A stretch of 64,000 nt of DNA, from contig JAEINL010000010.1 in NCBI GenBank assembly GCA_016342655.1, forward strand, positions 1 through 64,000. Reading direction: 5' to 3'. Below the pieces are notes generated by a model. That model was not told the origin of the DNA, made no database searches, and worked only from the letters and a program-made list of their open reading frames with translations. Origin of the DNA: Sphaerochaeta sp. Lineage in GTDB: Bacteria; Spirochaetota; Spirochaetia; Sphaerochaetales; Sphaerochaetaceae. The position numbers and the translations under genes are program-made. Shown here piece after piece: positions 50,687-60,165 of the stretch; the first letter of the stretch is position 1; each line of letters starts with the position of its first letter.

Positions 50687-51985
50687 TTATTTGATATGTT
50701 TGGCATACACTGCTGCTACTTCATCCAAGATTTTCTGGACGTCAGCCTTTGGATTCCACAACTTATCAAAGCTCATCTTTGACTCAACTTCAATCTGGGG
50801 ATACTTTACATGAGAAGGAAGTACCCGACCAGTCTTAATGGAGTTGGCTACTGCCTCTTTCATCTGGACAGAAGTCACCATTGAGTTGGAAGTGAGGAAA
50901 GCCTCGGAATCCATTACAGATTTTCTTGCTGGTGGCCAAATGCCTGCCATTGCAGCAACAGAACTCTTGTTGGTCATGTATGCCACCAATTCAGCAGCCA
51001 ATTCGACATGCTTGCTCTTGGAATGTGCGCCGATAGCGGCCTGTCCGATAACAGGGGCCTTTCCCTTAGGTCCTGAAGGCATTGGGGCAAGGCCCCATGC
51101 GAAGGAAGCATCCTTCAGTTTGGAAACCCGGGAGATCTGGCCAACTGTCATGGCAGCATTACCTGAGTAGAAGTCACTCTGGTTCCCTGGGGGGACAACT
51201 GACTTATCCACATAGACCATATCGTGGAAAAGTTTGACAGCGGCTACAGATTCACTCTTGTTAATCAGTACCTGACCATCATCAGTCCAGAAATCACCAC
51301 CATAGGAACGAATCATGGGAGCAAGGTTATGCAGAATTCTTGCATCGTAGCCTTGTCCGTCGACGGTTTGGAATGCCCAGACTCCTGTGTTGTCCTTAAC
51401 CTGCTTGCTTACCTTCCTAAAGTTATCCCAGGTCCAGGCACCTTCTGCAATGAGCTGGTCAGGATTCTTGGCACCGGCCTTGGCAAAGAGGTCCTGGTTG
51501 TACAGGATGAAAAATGGTGAAGTGGAGAATGGGATGGCATAGACTCTGCCGCCCTTGCTCCAAAGCTCAAGAGCATCGGCGGAGATATCCTGTGGGTCGT
51601 AAGCTTTCATACCCTGGTCAAGGTTGGCCAACAGTCCGGATTCGATGAAAGCAGGAGCCACTGTCTCCAGGATCCAGAAAAGGTCTGGTCCGTTCTGGCT
51701 CTGCAGTTCCAGAGAAAGCTTTGTGTTGTATTCACCGAAGGGTATTGACTCAAAGTTTGACTTGATCTCAATTCCCTTTGATTTCGCAAAGTCCTGCACG
51801 AATGAATCCAACAATGCAATCTGGTCGGGGTTGCTAGTCCAAGTAGCAATGGTTAGGGAAACCGGGCCACTTGGAGTGCTGGTAGTTTCTTTTGATCCTT
51901 GAGAAAAGGCCATCCCTAGGGCAAGGCCGAGAACCAAAAGCATGACGAGAGCGCGTTTGGCCCCCATTAGTCGAACGTTTTTCAT
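50687..51985 (-). CDS. ABC transporter sugar substrate-binding protein (family 1)
   Basis: A 432-residue periplasmic binding protein. The signal peptide ends GMAFSQGSKETTS without a lipobox. Family-1 landmarks: GPDLFWILETVAPAF, VYAIPFSTSPFFILYNQDLFAKAGA (hinge) and GNAAMTVGQISRVS. RBS AAGGAGG. First gene of the operon. The sugar is unknown; the FAD oxidoreductase points to an oxidative first step. Confidence 0.9.
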   Translation of the reverse strand: MKNVRLMGAKRALVMLLVLGLALGMAFSQGSKETTSTPSGPVSLTIATWTSNPDQIALLDSFVQDFAKSKGIEIKSNFESIPFGEYNTKLSLELQSQNGPDLFWILETVAPAFIESGLLANLDQGMKAYDPQDISADALELWSKGGRVYAIPFSTSPFFILYNQDLFAKAGAKNPDQLIAEGAWTWDNFRKVSKQVKDNTGVWAFQTVDGQGYDARILHNLAPMIRSYGGDFWTDDGQVLINKSESVAAVKLFHDMVYVDKSVVPPGNQSDFYSGNAAMTVGQISRVSKLKDASFAWGLAPMPSGPKGKAPVIGQAAIGAHSKSKHVELAAELVAYMTNKSSVAAMAGIWPPARKSVMDSEAFLTSNSMVTSVQMKEAVANSIKTGRVLPSHVKYPQIEVESKMSFDKLWNPKADVQKILDEVAAVYAKHIK

Positions 51986-52001
51986 AGTTCCTCCTTAAGT
52001 T

Positions 52002-52056
52002 TGATTAATCATTTAATCAGTGTCTTAATCCTATACTAAGGATGATAAGTCGTCAA
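52002..52056 (-). promoter_or_regulatory. Promoter and operator of the binding-protein operon
   Basis: Minus strand TTGACG (52051-52056), 17 bp, TAGGAT (52028-52033). Just downstream is the inverted repeat TGATTAA-TCAT-TTAATCA (52002-52019), in the right place for repression by the operon's LacI protein. Confidence 0.65.
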
Positions 52057-52226
52057 TAAGAATCTTGCACTTTAGGAAACCCTGAACTGCGCACCTATTC
52101 TGGATAACATGCAGCTTGTCGGACTGCCACGATAAATTTGGAACAAGAAATGGATTTCTTATATAAGTATGCAAGAGCTTTCTCAGGGTGGAAACTGTCT
52201 TACAAAACGAGATAAGGAGCACAGTC

Positions 52227-52763
52227 ATGCAAGACAAGAACACGAAAGAGACAGACAAGAAAGAGGGAACAGAAGAGAAAGTAAAGGCAAAGAAAAGGCT
52301 GACACTGGGCAGAGCCCATGTCGCAATGCTCAGTGTCAGTGCAACAGTATTGGTATTCATCCTGGCTTTCAGCTGTTACGGATGCAGCTACCAGCCCATC
52401 AGCCCACCTACTCCCGAAGAGGCGGAAGTCACGTTCAAGGGCTTATACAGTTCCACGTGGGAATTGGATACTGCCATGGGGGTGACCTCCCTTACGGAGC
52501 TGAATGACATAGCAGTATTGAAATTTGTCATTGCAAGTAAACATACGGAGAACGAATCTGCAAGCACTACCATGTACTTGAAAGATATGCCTCCAGTGCT
52601 TGTTGAGCTTGTATATACAGAGGGGTATGGATTCTCCATCGAGTCAGGGGGGCAAACGTTCGCTGTGAAACTACTCTACTCCGCCAGCAAGGACGGGAAG
52701 AGTGAAACGCTTACTATGATAGGAAATGAAAGCAATATACACTGCTACTACTTGAAAAAATAA
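52227..52763 (+). CDS. Unknown single-span membrane protein
   Basis: A 178-residue protein that I do not recognise. A highly charged cytoplasmic N-terminus (about 28 residues rich in K, E, T) precedes one hydrophobic helix (HVAMLSVSATVLVFILAFSCYGC), then an extracytoplasmic domain with predicted beta content. Two Cys end the helix, but the pattern is not a standard lipobox. AAGGAG lies 7 nt before the ATG used; the frame extends 13 codons further. Followed by another small unknown gene on the same strand. Confidence 0.6.
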   Translation: MQDKNTKETDKKEGTEEKVKAKKRLTLGRAHVAMLSVSATVLVFILAFSCYGCSYQPISPPTPEEAEVTFKGLYSSTWELDTAMGVTSLTELNDIAVLKFVIASKHTENESASTTMYLKDMPPVLVELVYTEGYGFSIESGGQTFAVKLLYSASKDGKSETLTMIGNESNIHCYYLKK

Positions 52764-52847
52764 GCTTTTATGGCGATATTGATAGCACGACAGACGAGAA
52801 TGCCCACAGGCGGTGGACGTACAGTCTGTTCCTAAAGGATATAAGCC

Positions 52848-53138
52848 ATGCGATATACACCACACTACCTGGTTCTCGATGAAGAGCAGTCTGTAGTGAC
52901 AACACCCTTCCTGCTGGAGATACTCGACTCTGCCTTGATAGAGAATATCCAGATGGGAAACATTCAGGCCGCCTACGGGGTCCTGGATCTGAGCATCAGC
53001 CTTGCACAGGCTACAGACAAGAACCCTCTTTCCCCTTTGGAGGGGCAGAAGATTCTCTCCAAGGTCAAGAAGGCCATGGACAGGGGAAACATAGCCAATG
53101 CCAAGCAGCAGATGGTGGAGTTTGCCTTGAGGATGTAA
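52848..53138 (+). CDS. Small unknown helical protein
   Basis: A 96-residue soluble protein with no recognised family. Mostly helical by composition, with a C-terminal segment (KILSKVKKAMDRGNIANAKQQMVEFALRM) that could form an amphipathic helix pair. AAAGGA precedes the ATG. It lies 84 bp after the membrane protein gene and before a strong terminator, so the two are probably co-transcribed. Confidence 0.55.
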   Translation: MRYTPHYLVLDEEQSVVTTPFLLEILDSALIENIQMGNIQAAYGVLDLSISLAQATDKNPLSPLEGQKILSKVKKAMDRGNIANAKQQMVEFALRM

Positions 53139-53173
53139 GAGACAGGGTCAACGATGATCAGATGACAAAACAG

Positions 53174-53206
53174 AAAAGCTTCCTTCGTCAAAGAGGGAAG
53201 CTTTTT
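53174..53206 (+). terminator. Rho-independent terminator
   Basis: A perfect 10-bp stem AAAAGCTTCC / GGAAGCTTTT with a 12-nt loop, running into TTTTTCTTATTTC. It ends the two-gene unknown unit; the A-rich left arm could also serve the converging minus-strand gene. Confidence 0.8.
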
Positions 53207-53278
53207 CTTATTTCTGACAATTGGAAAAGTGACACCATACAGGAAGGATCAGGGCGTAAGCACATAAACAGGAAGGTC

Positions 53279-53896
53279 TCAATCATCCTCTTCCCTATTG
53301 GAGGTACGCATCTCATCCACCCAATCCTCTTCCTCAAACACCATGCCTTTCCTTCCTGGGACCTTTCTGGTAGGACCGCTTGCGTACAGAACGCAGTTCT
53401 TAGGCCCATAGCAGAAGGTCTCCTGCCTATACTTCCTCTTTCCCGGGTTCCACTGGTCTATGATGATCTCAACTGCCATCTTGCATCCCCAGATGCAGGA
53501 TGTGCATTTGCTCTCATAGGTTCTCGCAGAGAGCCTTCTCGGCCCTCTCTCACGATAGACAGGGAGGGTGGGAGGAATAGTCTTCCAGGGCGGGAAAGAA
53601 CTGTCCTTCGGGATTTCTGTCAGGATCTTCAGCTTTGATACCCGATAAAAGTCCACGCTCTCGGTGTGGGGATACTGCACGCTAGAGCAAGAGCCGGAGA
53701 TGGTCAGACCAACTCTGAACTTGTGCTTCTCCTGTGCCCCTACTCCTATGCCTATGGACAGGTTCTGTTCACTTTTATTATCAGCGACAACCAGGGCATA
53801 CCCCAAGTAAGAGTGAGCTCCCTCGTCAAAGGAACGAAGCAGCCTAATCCTAGGCTGGATAGAGATGATCACCCCTTCAAACAAAACCTTTTCCAC
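53279..53896 (-). CDS. Unknown cysteine-cluster protein
   Basis: A 205-residue protein of unknown function. The first 85 residues look like a small beta-rich (OB-like) domain. The second half carries CTSCIWGC and then FCYGPKNC. This spacing suggests a zinc or iron-sulfur site. Start is GTG, chosen for AGGAGG 6 nt upstream. The acidic C-terminal tail ends REEDD. Solitary gene, upstream of the abiE pair on the opposite strand; possibly part of a mobile or defence patch, but nothing shows this directly. Confidence 0.6.
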   Translation of the reverse strand: MEKVLFEGVIISIQPRIRLLRSFDEGAHSYLGYALVVADNKSEQNLSIGIGVGAQEKHKFRVGLTISGSCSSVQYPHTESVDFYRVSKLKILTEIPKDSSFPPWKTIPPTLPVYRERGPRRLSARTYESKCTSCIWGCKMAVEIIIDQWNPGKRKYRQETFCYGPKNCVLYASGPTRKVPGRKGMVFEEEDWVDEMRTSNREEDD

Positions 53897-54062
53897 ATGC
53901 TACCTCCTAAGAGATGTCTTTCCAGGTTCGTACCTGTATAGTACGATACAAGGATAAGTCCTTTCTATGGCTCAAACAATACATCTACACTGTGGTTTAG
54001 CAGAAATTGTGTTCTCAATGTGTAAGAAGAGGATAAGCCAGACCTTACACTACCAAACTAAG

Positions 54063-54108
54063 AACAATTGTTTGTTTTAATTCCATAATGCATTATAATA
54101 CATGTACT
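54063..54108 (+). promoter_or_regulatory. abiE promoter with palindromes
   Basis: TTGTTT (54072-54077), 16 bp, TATAAT (54094-54099). The perfect palindromes AACAATTGTT (54063-54072) and ATAATGCATTAT (54085-54096) overlap the -35 and -10 regions. AbiEi antitoxins repress their own promoter through inverted repeats, so these are candidate sites. The start of transcription falls about 2-3 nt before the ATG with no RBS, suggesting a leaderless message. Confidence 0.55.
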
Positions 54109-54747
54109 ATGGAAACAAAAAAGAACATATCGTTTCTAGAATTCAGAGATTTCTTTTTTCCACTTGGTTGTTTCTCTATCCATCAGGTGAAAATATGGAA
54201 TGCACAATTTGACAGGAACAATTTAAGCCGATGGGAGAAGCAAGGAAAGATAATCCGATTGCGTCAAGGATATTATACATTCCCAGCCCTAAAGGCAGAA
54301 GGCGACGCTCCTTTTTATTTTGCCAACAAACTATATGATCCCTCCTATATAAGCTTAGAATCTGCACTTGCCTTCTATGGAATGATTCCAGAGGGCGTCA
54401 TCCAAATCACTAGCGTTACCGCCAGGAAGACCAAGAGCTTCCATAATCCCTTTGGAAACTTCATCTACCGCTCGGTAAAGCCTGAATTGATGTTTGGCTA
54501 CACAAGAGAAAAATCCTCTCATTCCAATAATTGGAGCATGTTGCTCGCAGTGCCAGAGAAAGCCTTACTTGATTTCTTGTACCTGAACCCACAGTACGAT
54601 TCTACAAAGGATATGCAAGATCTTCGTCTGGATATTGACTTCATGCAGGATGACCTGGATGTTGAGCGACTTGATGAATACGTGATGCAATTCAGGTCCA
54701 AAGTTCTGGAAACAAGAGTGTTGCGTCTAAAAGGAGCCTATCTATGA
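54109..54747 (+). CDS. abiEi: AbiEi-type antitoxin / transcriptional regulator
   Basis: A 212-residue protein of the AbiEi family, the antitoxin of type IV toxin-antitoxin systems. The N-terminal winged helix is seen at NLSRWEKQGKIIRLRQGYY, followed by YISLESALAFYGMIPEGV and ITSVTARKTKSF, characteristic family segments, and then VPEKALLDFLYL. It represses its own operon and counters the nucleotidyltransferase toxin encoded next. The frame could start 7 codons earlier, but the promoter favours this ATG. Overlaps the toxin gene by 4 bp. Confidence 0.88.
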   Translation: METKKNISFLEFRDFFFPLGCFSIHQVKIWNAQFDRNNLSRWEKQGKIIRLRQGYYTFPALKAEGDAPFYFANKLYDPSYISLESALAFYGMIPEGVIQITSVTARKTKSFHNPFGNFIYRSVKPELMFGYTREKSSHSNNWSMLLAVPEKALLDFLYLNPQYDSTKDMQDLRLDIDFMQDDLDVERLDEYVMQFRSKVLETRVLRLKGAYL

Positions 54748-55547
54748 TCGATATCAATGCAATCAAGAGTTTTTTCCCACCGAGCATGAGAGAAGACAGT
54801 GAATACCAGAAACTCATGCTCAAAGAATATATCCAATGTCAGATATTGGAATATCTTTCAAACTCCAGATACATCACAAAACTCTCTTTCATTGGTGGTA
54901 CAAATCTCCGACTTGTCAAACATATTGATAGATTCTCGGAAGACCTGAATTTTGATTGTAAGGATATGACAAAAGAAGAGTTCCTTTCGATGACCGATGG
55001 AGTCCTCAGACATCTCACCAATGTGGGGTATCAGGTAGAACCCAAAGAAAGGGAACATGAGAAGCTCATAGCGTATCGGAGAAGTTTCCATTTCCCCCAG
55101 TTGCTTTTTTCTCTCCATGCAAGCGGATACAGGAATGCCCAATTTCTCATAAAAATCGAAATGCAGGAGCAACAGGTCCCTTACAAGACGGTTCCTGCAT
55201 TCATACAAAGTTGTGGATTCTATTTCCCTATTCCAGTACCCCCCGACGATATACTGTGCTCCATGAAACTCTCTGCTGTCTTGAATCGTAGTAAAGGTAG
55301 GGATTTTTACGATGCAATGTTCCTGCTGAGCCAAACCAAGCCAAACTATGCATTCCTCACGGTCAAGGGCGGCCTTCACAATGGATTGGAATTGAAGGAA
55401 GCGTTGAAGGCACGAATAGCTGAGGTTGACCTTGCAAAGAAACAGCAGGATGTGCAACACCTCCTATTCGATAGCCAGAGAAGCAACATGATCCCTAACT
55501 TCGGCTCATTCGTACAAACCTACGATTGGACTCCTACACATCTCTGA
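54744..55547 (+). CDS. abiEii: AbiEii-type nucleotidyltransferase toxin
   Basis: A 267-residue DNA-polymerase-beta-like nucleotidyltransferase. Motif I is FIGGTNLRLVKHIDRFSEDLNFD (GG ... SxDxxxD). Motif II Asp/Glu is in FLIKIEM, and motifs III/IV are KLSAVLNRSKGRDFYDAMFLL. AbiE systems give phage resistance by abortive infection and stabilise mobile DNA. All motif residues are present, so the toxin is probably functional. ATGA coupling to the antitoxin fits the stoichiometric control usual for such pairs. Confidence 0.9.
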   Translation: MIDINAIKSFFPPSMREDSEYQKLMLKEYIQCQILEYLSNSRYITKLSFIGGTNLRLVKHIDRFSEDLNFDCKDMTKEEFLSMTDGVLRHLTNVGYQVEPKEREHEKLIAYRRSFHFPQLLFSLHASGYRNAQFLIKIEMQEQQVPYKTVPAFIQSCGFYFPIPVPPDDILCSMKLSAVLNRSKGRDFYDAMFLLSQTKPNYAFLTVKGGLHNGLELKEALKARIAEVDLAKKQQDVQHLLFDSQRSNMIPNFGSFVQTYDWTPTHL

Positions 55548-55641
55548 CTAGGGATACTTGCAGGGGCTTGAAAAGAGTTAGATATGGGGAGTAGAGGAAA
55601 ACCATCAGTATCAGAAAAAAATCGTGCCGTTCTGAAAAACC

Positions 55642-55658
55642 TAGTGTAAACTACACTA
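55642..55658. promoter_or_regulatory. Inverted repeat before the pRiA4b-like gene
   Basis: TAGTGTA-AAC-TACACTA, perfect 7-bp arms, 25 bp upstream of the ATG. A candidate operator; the binder is unknown. Confidence 0.5.
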
Positions 55659-55683
55659 AATGAAGCTGTTCAGGAGGGAATCT

Positions 55684-56751
55684 ATGCTTATTGAATGTTC
55701 ACGCGCATTATTTCGAGATGTGGGTTTTGCTATACATACACCTGTAGCCGCCTATGCACCCCAATTCTGCTGGGTTGGCACTTTGTTTTACGATGAAGAC
55801 TACGATACCTGCATGATACTTACCAATAAAGAGACTGGGTTCTGTGTCATCACAAAGTATAGTGTTACTTTTCAGGGCTTTGATACCGATGTAGTACTTA
55901 CAGCCATGCGAGAAGCCTTTCTCGCCCAAGGATATGAAGCCGATGCAATTGAAGCATATCTGAGTGAGGGTGAGGATGTACGGTTTGTCTCTGGAGTTGA
56001 ACAGTCCACGTTGAGTCGACTCAATCGCTGGCTAAAGGTGATATATGATGATATTGAAACACCCCTCTCTGAACTTGCTTCCACATTCTCAAACAAGAAA
56101 GTTCAGGTCAATGGCAACCGTATCATCCCTGCCGAGGCAATGAAGGACGCGCTGGCAGCAGGAGGGAAAGAAATTCTCAGGACACTGCAAAAGATACTGA
56201 ACCTGAAGATTGTCTTGCGTCTTACCCCTGAGTTCAAGGTCTACAGGAGCTTTGAGGTGCCTCTGACCACAACGTTCAGAGAACTCCATACAATCATTCA
56301 GATAGCCTTCAACTGGGATGATATGCACTTGCATCAATTTAAGGTAGGACCATACAGGATTGGTCCCGTTTCAGAGGAGAAAGACAGTATGTTTCCCTCC
56401 TTCTGGGACGAGCAAGAGGAGCTTGATGAGACAGAGTATACCATGGATCATCTGAGTAAGTCCTCCAAGAAGTTTACGTACATCTATGATTTCGGGGACT
56501 ACTGGGAGCATGTCATCCATATTGGCAAGAGGGGGCTCAGGGAAGAAAATCCTGAGGTCATCTGTACCGGTGGCGAGGGTGACTCTCCCTGGGAAGATTG
56601 CGGGGGAGCCTATGGGTATGCACACATGCTTGAGGTTCTTGAGGATCCTGAGGATGAAGAATATGAGGGTTTCAGGGAGTGGACAACCGACACCTTTCCC
56701 AGGGAATTCAACAAGGATGGTATCAACAGGTTGCTGAAGGGGTTTCTCTGA
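55684..56751 (+). CDS. Plasmid pRiA4b ORF-3-like protein with N-terminal DUF6933-like domain
   Basis: A 355-residue protein. Residues 1 to about 150 (MLIECSRALFRDVG, MILTNKETGFCVIT) resemble the DUF6933 domain. The C-terminal half is the pRiA4b ORF-3 fold: RSFEVPLTTTFRELHTIIQIAFNW, HLHQFKVG, YIYDFGDYWEHVI and ICTGGEGDSPWEDCGG. The molecular function of either domain is not established. AGGAGG 5 nt upstream decides the start; eight further codons lie upstream. Found often near mobile elements; here it follows the abiE pair. Confidence 0.75.
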   Translation: MLIECSRALFRDVGFAIHTPVAAYAPQFCWVGTLFYDEDYDTCMILTNKETGFCVITKYSVTFQGFDTDVVLTAMREAFLAQGYEADAIEAYLSEGEDVRFVSGVEQSTLSRLNRWLKVIYDDIETPLSELASTFSNKKVQVNGNRIIPAEAMKDALAAGGKEILRTLQKILNLKIVLRLTPEFKVYRSFEVPLTTTFRELHTIIQIAFNWDDMHLHQFKVGPYRIGPVSEEKDSMFPSFWDEQEELDETEYTMDHLSKSSKKFTYIYDFGDYWEHVIHIGKRGLREENPEVICTGGEGDSPWEDCGGAYGYAHMLEVLEDPEDEEYEGFREWTTDTFPREFNKDGINRLLKGFL

Positions 56752-56892
56752 AGCTGAAACAAAGGGCTTCGGGTAATCCACGAGGTATCACGCCCCCCCC
56801 CTGATCCCTCACTTGCTTGTACAAGAACATTTGAGTACCTTTAGGTTGGTACCGATACACTCTATTTCCTGGTACCAAAAGAAGGGAACCCT

Positions 56893-57780
56893 ATGAATAA
56901 CGAACAATTAGACCGCATGAAAACAGGAAAAGGCTTTATCGCAGCGTTGGACCAGAGTGGTGGCAGTACCCCCAAAGCACTGTTGCAATATGGAATACCC
57001 GAGGACTCCTACTCCAATGATGAAGAAATGTTCGACCTTGTCCATGCAATGCGCACAAGAATCATCACCAGTCCTGATTTTAACGAGAACAATATCCTTG
57101 GTGCCATTCTATTTGAGAATACCATGGACCGTAGCATAGAAGGTGTACCGACTTCCGAGTACCTTTGGAAGAACAAGAGAATTGTGCCTTTCCTCAAGGT
57201 AGACAAAGGCCTCTCTGACCTCGCTGACGGGGTCAAGCTGATGAAACCCATCCCAGGGCTGCCAACCTTGCTTACGCGTGCGGTCAAACAAGGGATATTT
57301 GGCACCAAGATGCGTTCTGTCATCAAGGAAGCCAACCCCAAAGGCATCAGGAAGATCGTGGAGCAGCAGTTTGAAATAGCAAAGATAATTATGAAGGCTG
57401 GGTTGGTTCCCATCATCGAACCAGAGGTAGATATCCAGAGCAAGGACAAACAAGAGTCTGAAAAGATACTGAAGGAGGAGCTTTTCAAACAGTTGGCTCT
57501 TCTGAAACCAGAAGACAAGGTCATGCTCAAGCTCTCCATACCTACCCTGCCCAACTTCTATGCTGACTTGCAGAAAGAAGAGCATGTGGTACGGGTGGTT
57601 GCCCTTTCCGGCGGCTATAGCCGGAATGAGGCCAACAGCCTTCTTGCAAAGAACCATGGCCTTATCGCTAGTTTCTCCAGGGCTCTCGCACAGGATTTGC
57701 AGGCCCAGATGAATGACGATGATTTCAACAGGACGATCTTTACGTCCATCAAGGGAATCTATGAGGCTTCCATAACCTAG
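56893..57780 (+). CDS. Class I fructose-1,6-bisphosphate aldolase
   Basis: A 295-residue Schiff-base aldolase (DhnA/bacterial class I FBA type with N-terminal [16 protein letters not shown]). Other landmarks: [19 protein letters not shown] with a Lys of the active site, [11 protein letters not shown], and [10 protein letters not shown] with the probable Schiff-base Lys. It splits fructose-1,6-bisphosphate to DHAP and glyceraldehyde-3-phosphate in glycolysis, the common sink for the sugars used in this window. Single gene with RBS GAAGGGAA and its own terminator. Confidence 0.92.
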   Translation: MNNEQLDRMKTGKGFIAALDQSGGSTPKALLQYGIPEDSYSNDEEMFDLVHAMRTRIITSPDFNENNILGAILFENTMDRSIEGVPTSEYLWKNKRIVPFLKVDKGLSDLADGVKLMKPIPGLPTLLTRAVKQGIFGTKMRSVIKEANPKGIRKIVEQQFEIAKIIMKAGLVPIIEPEVDIQSKDKQESEKILKEELFKQLALLKPEDKVMLKLSIPTLPNFYADLQKEEHVVRVVALSGGYSRNEANSLLAKNHGLIASFSRALAQDLQAQMNDDDFNRTIFTSIKGIYEASIT

Positions 57781-57816
57781 AGCTGAGATAGTTTGAGAGA
57801 AGAGATTGTAGTTGGT

Positions 57817-57853
57817 AAACTGCGTAGTATAGAGGCTCTATTCTACGCAGTTT
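57817..57853 (+). terminator. Rho-independent terminator of the aldolase gene
   Basis: An 11-bp stem AAACTGCGTAG / CTACGCAGTTT with an inner GAG/CTC pair in the loop, then TTCTTTTCCC. It lies 36 bp after the stop and also separates the aldolase from the converging AraC gene. Confidence 0.8.
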
Positions 57854-57862
57854 TTCTTTTCC

Positions 57863-60097
57863 CTACGTTCCCTGCCTGTACAGCACAGTCTTCTGGTACT
57901 CAGAGGGCAACATCCCATAGTGCTTTCTGAACGCTCTCCTGAAGGTCTGGCTATTGGCATACCCACACAGGGCAGTCACCTCGTTAATTGCCATCTGCTT
58001 CTCACTGAACAGGGTTGCGGCCTAAGTGAGGCGATACTCCTCCAGATACTGAGCAAAGGAAGTCTGCATTCTTGTCTGCATGAAGTGGTAGAGAAAGCTC
58101 TCCTTCATTGCAAAGTCCTTCGCCATGGAGGAGAGGTTCAGCGAGCACTGGTCATACCGTTCTTGGATGTAGGAGACTATCTTCTGGATGAGGATTTCTT
58201 CCTTATCCTGGTTTTCACCCCTAATGCCTTGGGCAAACGCAAGGAAAAACTGCTTGGCTTGAGGATAGGTGGCAAATACGCTTGGGGTTTCCTCATGGTG
58301 CATAGCCTGACACAGCTTGATGGCCGTTGCATACAGCACCCTGAGCAGGTTGGCGGTCTCTTCACTTCCCAAACCTCTTGAGACAAAGTTATCCTGTTCC
58401 AATATTTTCAGTATCTCCTCAAGGGCCTCTGCCTCACCGCGTAGGACTGCAAAGTAAAGCTTGCGTTCCATATCTATCGAATAGTGGTATCGTTCACGTC
58501 TGATGGTAATCTCGGAGAATCTGCGAAGTACTTCCACCTGCTTTTCATTTGAGATGGATTGCAATACCTCACTGCACTCGTTGGTAGCATCGAAGATCTC
58601 ATTAAGGCTTGCCTTGGAGGAGCTGACAGCCATTGAGGTGGAGGTTGGAGTCACTTGGGAGAACTCCTTCCAGAAAAGGTCAATCTGGGTATCGAGATAG
58701 GCAGCATCATGATGCCAGAGCATGATCCAGATGGAGAAGGAAAAATCCATATAGAGGAAATGTTGAGCTGAAAAGGCACGTTGGGCCTGCTTCTGGGCAG
58801 CAATTCTGGTAAAGTCTATGTCTTCAAGCCTGTCACTGGTGAGGATGTCATTCACATCATGAATGATGAGGTGGACCATCTGGAAGGCAAAGTTCTGGGA
58901 AAGGTCGATGTCCTCCTGCACCAGCTTGAGCATCGCCTGGATCTCACTGGTGTCGGCCATCTTTCCATGGATGAGGCGCCTGAAAAACGTGTCTGTGATG
59001 AAGGGGGTCCCTCCTGACATCCTTACCTTGTTACGGTCCTCAGCCACTATCGCCTTGATATGACCCAAAGCCTGTTCATAGGGAAGCAGGCTCTCCCCTT
59101 GGCTTGCCAAGCCAAAAAGCTCGACCCAATCCTTACGGTTATGCAGAAGGATGAACAGGGCAAGGACAGCCATGACCAGGAACATCGCGAGACTCAGAAC
59201 TGTAAGCACAGTCCAAAGGGGACTCATCATTGCCGAAATGTCCTTCAAGGAGAGCAAGGAGAAAAAGCGGAGTCCGCTTACCCCCGATGAAAGGACAGAG
59301 AGCACATACTCCTCTCCTCCAACCTCTATCGTATGCTGCCCGTCTTCGAATTCTGTCCCCACGACAAGCTCTTCCTTACCCCAATAGGTGATGAGCTTGC
59401 CTGAGCTGTCAGTGATGAAAGAGGTGAGGTTCTCCCCTGTCCTCTGCTCGGCAAGAATGGAGGAGAAGAAGTCACTGTCCAGCAACAGCATAATCTTCCC
59501 TGAGTTGGAAGAGGGACTGTTGAGGGGAAAGGTCTGCACAAAAGGGATGACCTTCATTGCCCTGCCGTCGACTAGGGCTGTGGTCTCAGCAAAGAATGAA
59601 CGGGTAAAGGAAGCTGTCAGGTACTTCGAGCGGAACTGGCGATAGTTCAGGCCTTCAAAAGCAAACAGTGTGGGATACATCTTCTCAGGTTCCAGATAGG
59701 CATTGCTTGCTGAGAGCAGGTAGCCGCTGTTCTTGGAGAATATGTAGATTTCGGCAAGCATGCTGTTGATGCTACGGGCAACAGGGAGCGACACCTTCGC
59801 ATCGATGACGGTCTGGATATCTTCAGAGCCTCCGGCTACCTCACCTTGGTAGATGAACTTGGCAATGTCATTATCGAGCAGCAACAGCTGGGAGAGCTTG
59901 AAGGCTTGGTCCAAGGAGAGGTCGGTGGTGGTTTTTGCAAGGCGGAGCATTGCAAAGCTTTGCTCCTGCTTCTCTTCCCTGACAGTCTTCAGCATCCAGC
60001 CCTGTGAGAAAAAAAGCACCACAAAACAAATCACAAAGACCAGCAGGAAAAGTACGAAGGTCTTTGAATAGGGCAGATACAAGGTATTTTTTCTCAT
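57863..60097 (-). pseudogene. Membrane-bound AraC-family regulator interrupted by in-frame amber codon
   Basis: A large sensor-regulator. N-terminal transmembrane helix (about 12-32), extracytoplasmic Cache-like domain (35-275), second helix (285-315), a cytoplasmic linker and an AraC domain. The frame stops at TAG (58022-58024) after EEYRLT, inside the AraC domain. Reading through the TAG, the same frame continues 52 codons (AATLFSEKQMAINEV, then CGYANSQTFRRAF and PSEYQKT) to the proper end at 57863. One base change, CAG to TAG, explains it. The 691-residue product lacks the second DNA-binding helix-turn-helix and is probably inactive unless the codon is suppressed. Confidence 0.85.
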
Positions 60098-60165
60098 GGT
60101 GGAACTAAGTATACCATGCGCCGATGATGCTCAACAATAAAAGACCGCAATGAAGCGAAGACTCC

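Noticed and set aside
58022-58024. The TAG codon in the AraC gene as a pyrrolysine codon, given the corrinoid methyltransferase cluster nearby.
   Set aside because: Pyrrolysine sits in MttB-type methylamine methyltransferases, not in AraC DNA-binding domains. No pyl genes are in the window, and a CAG to TAG mutation is simpler.
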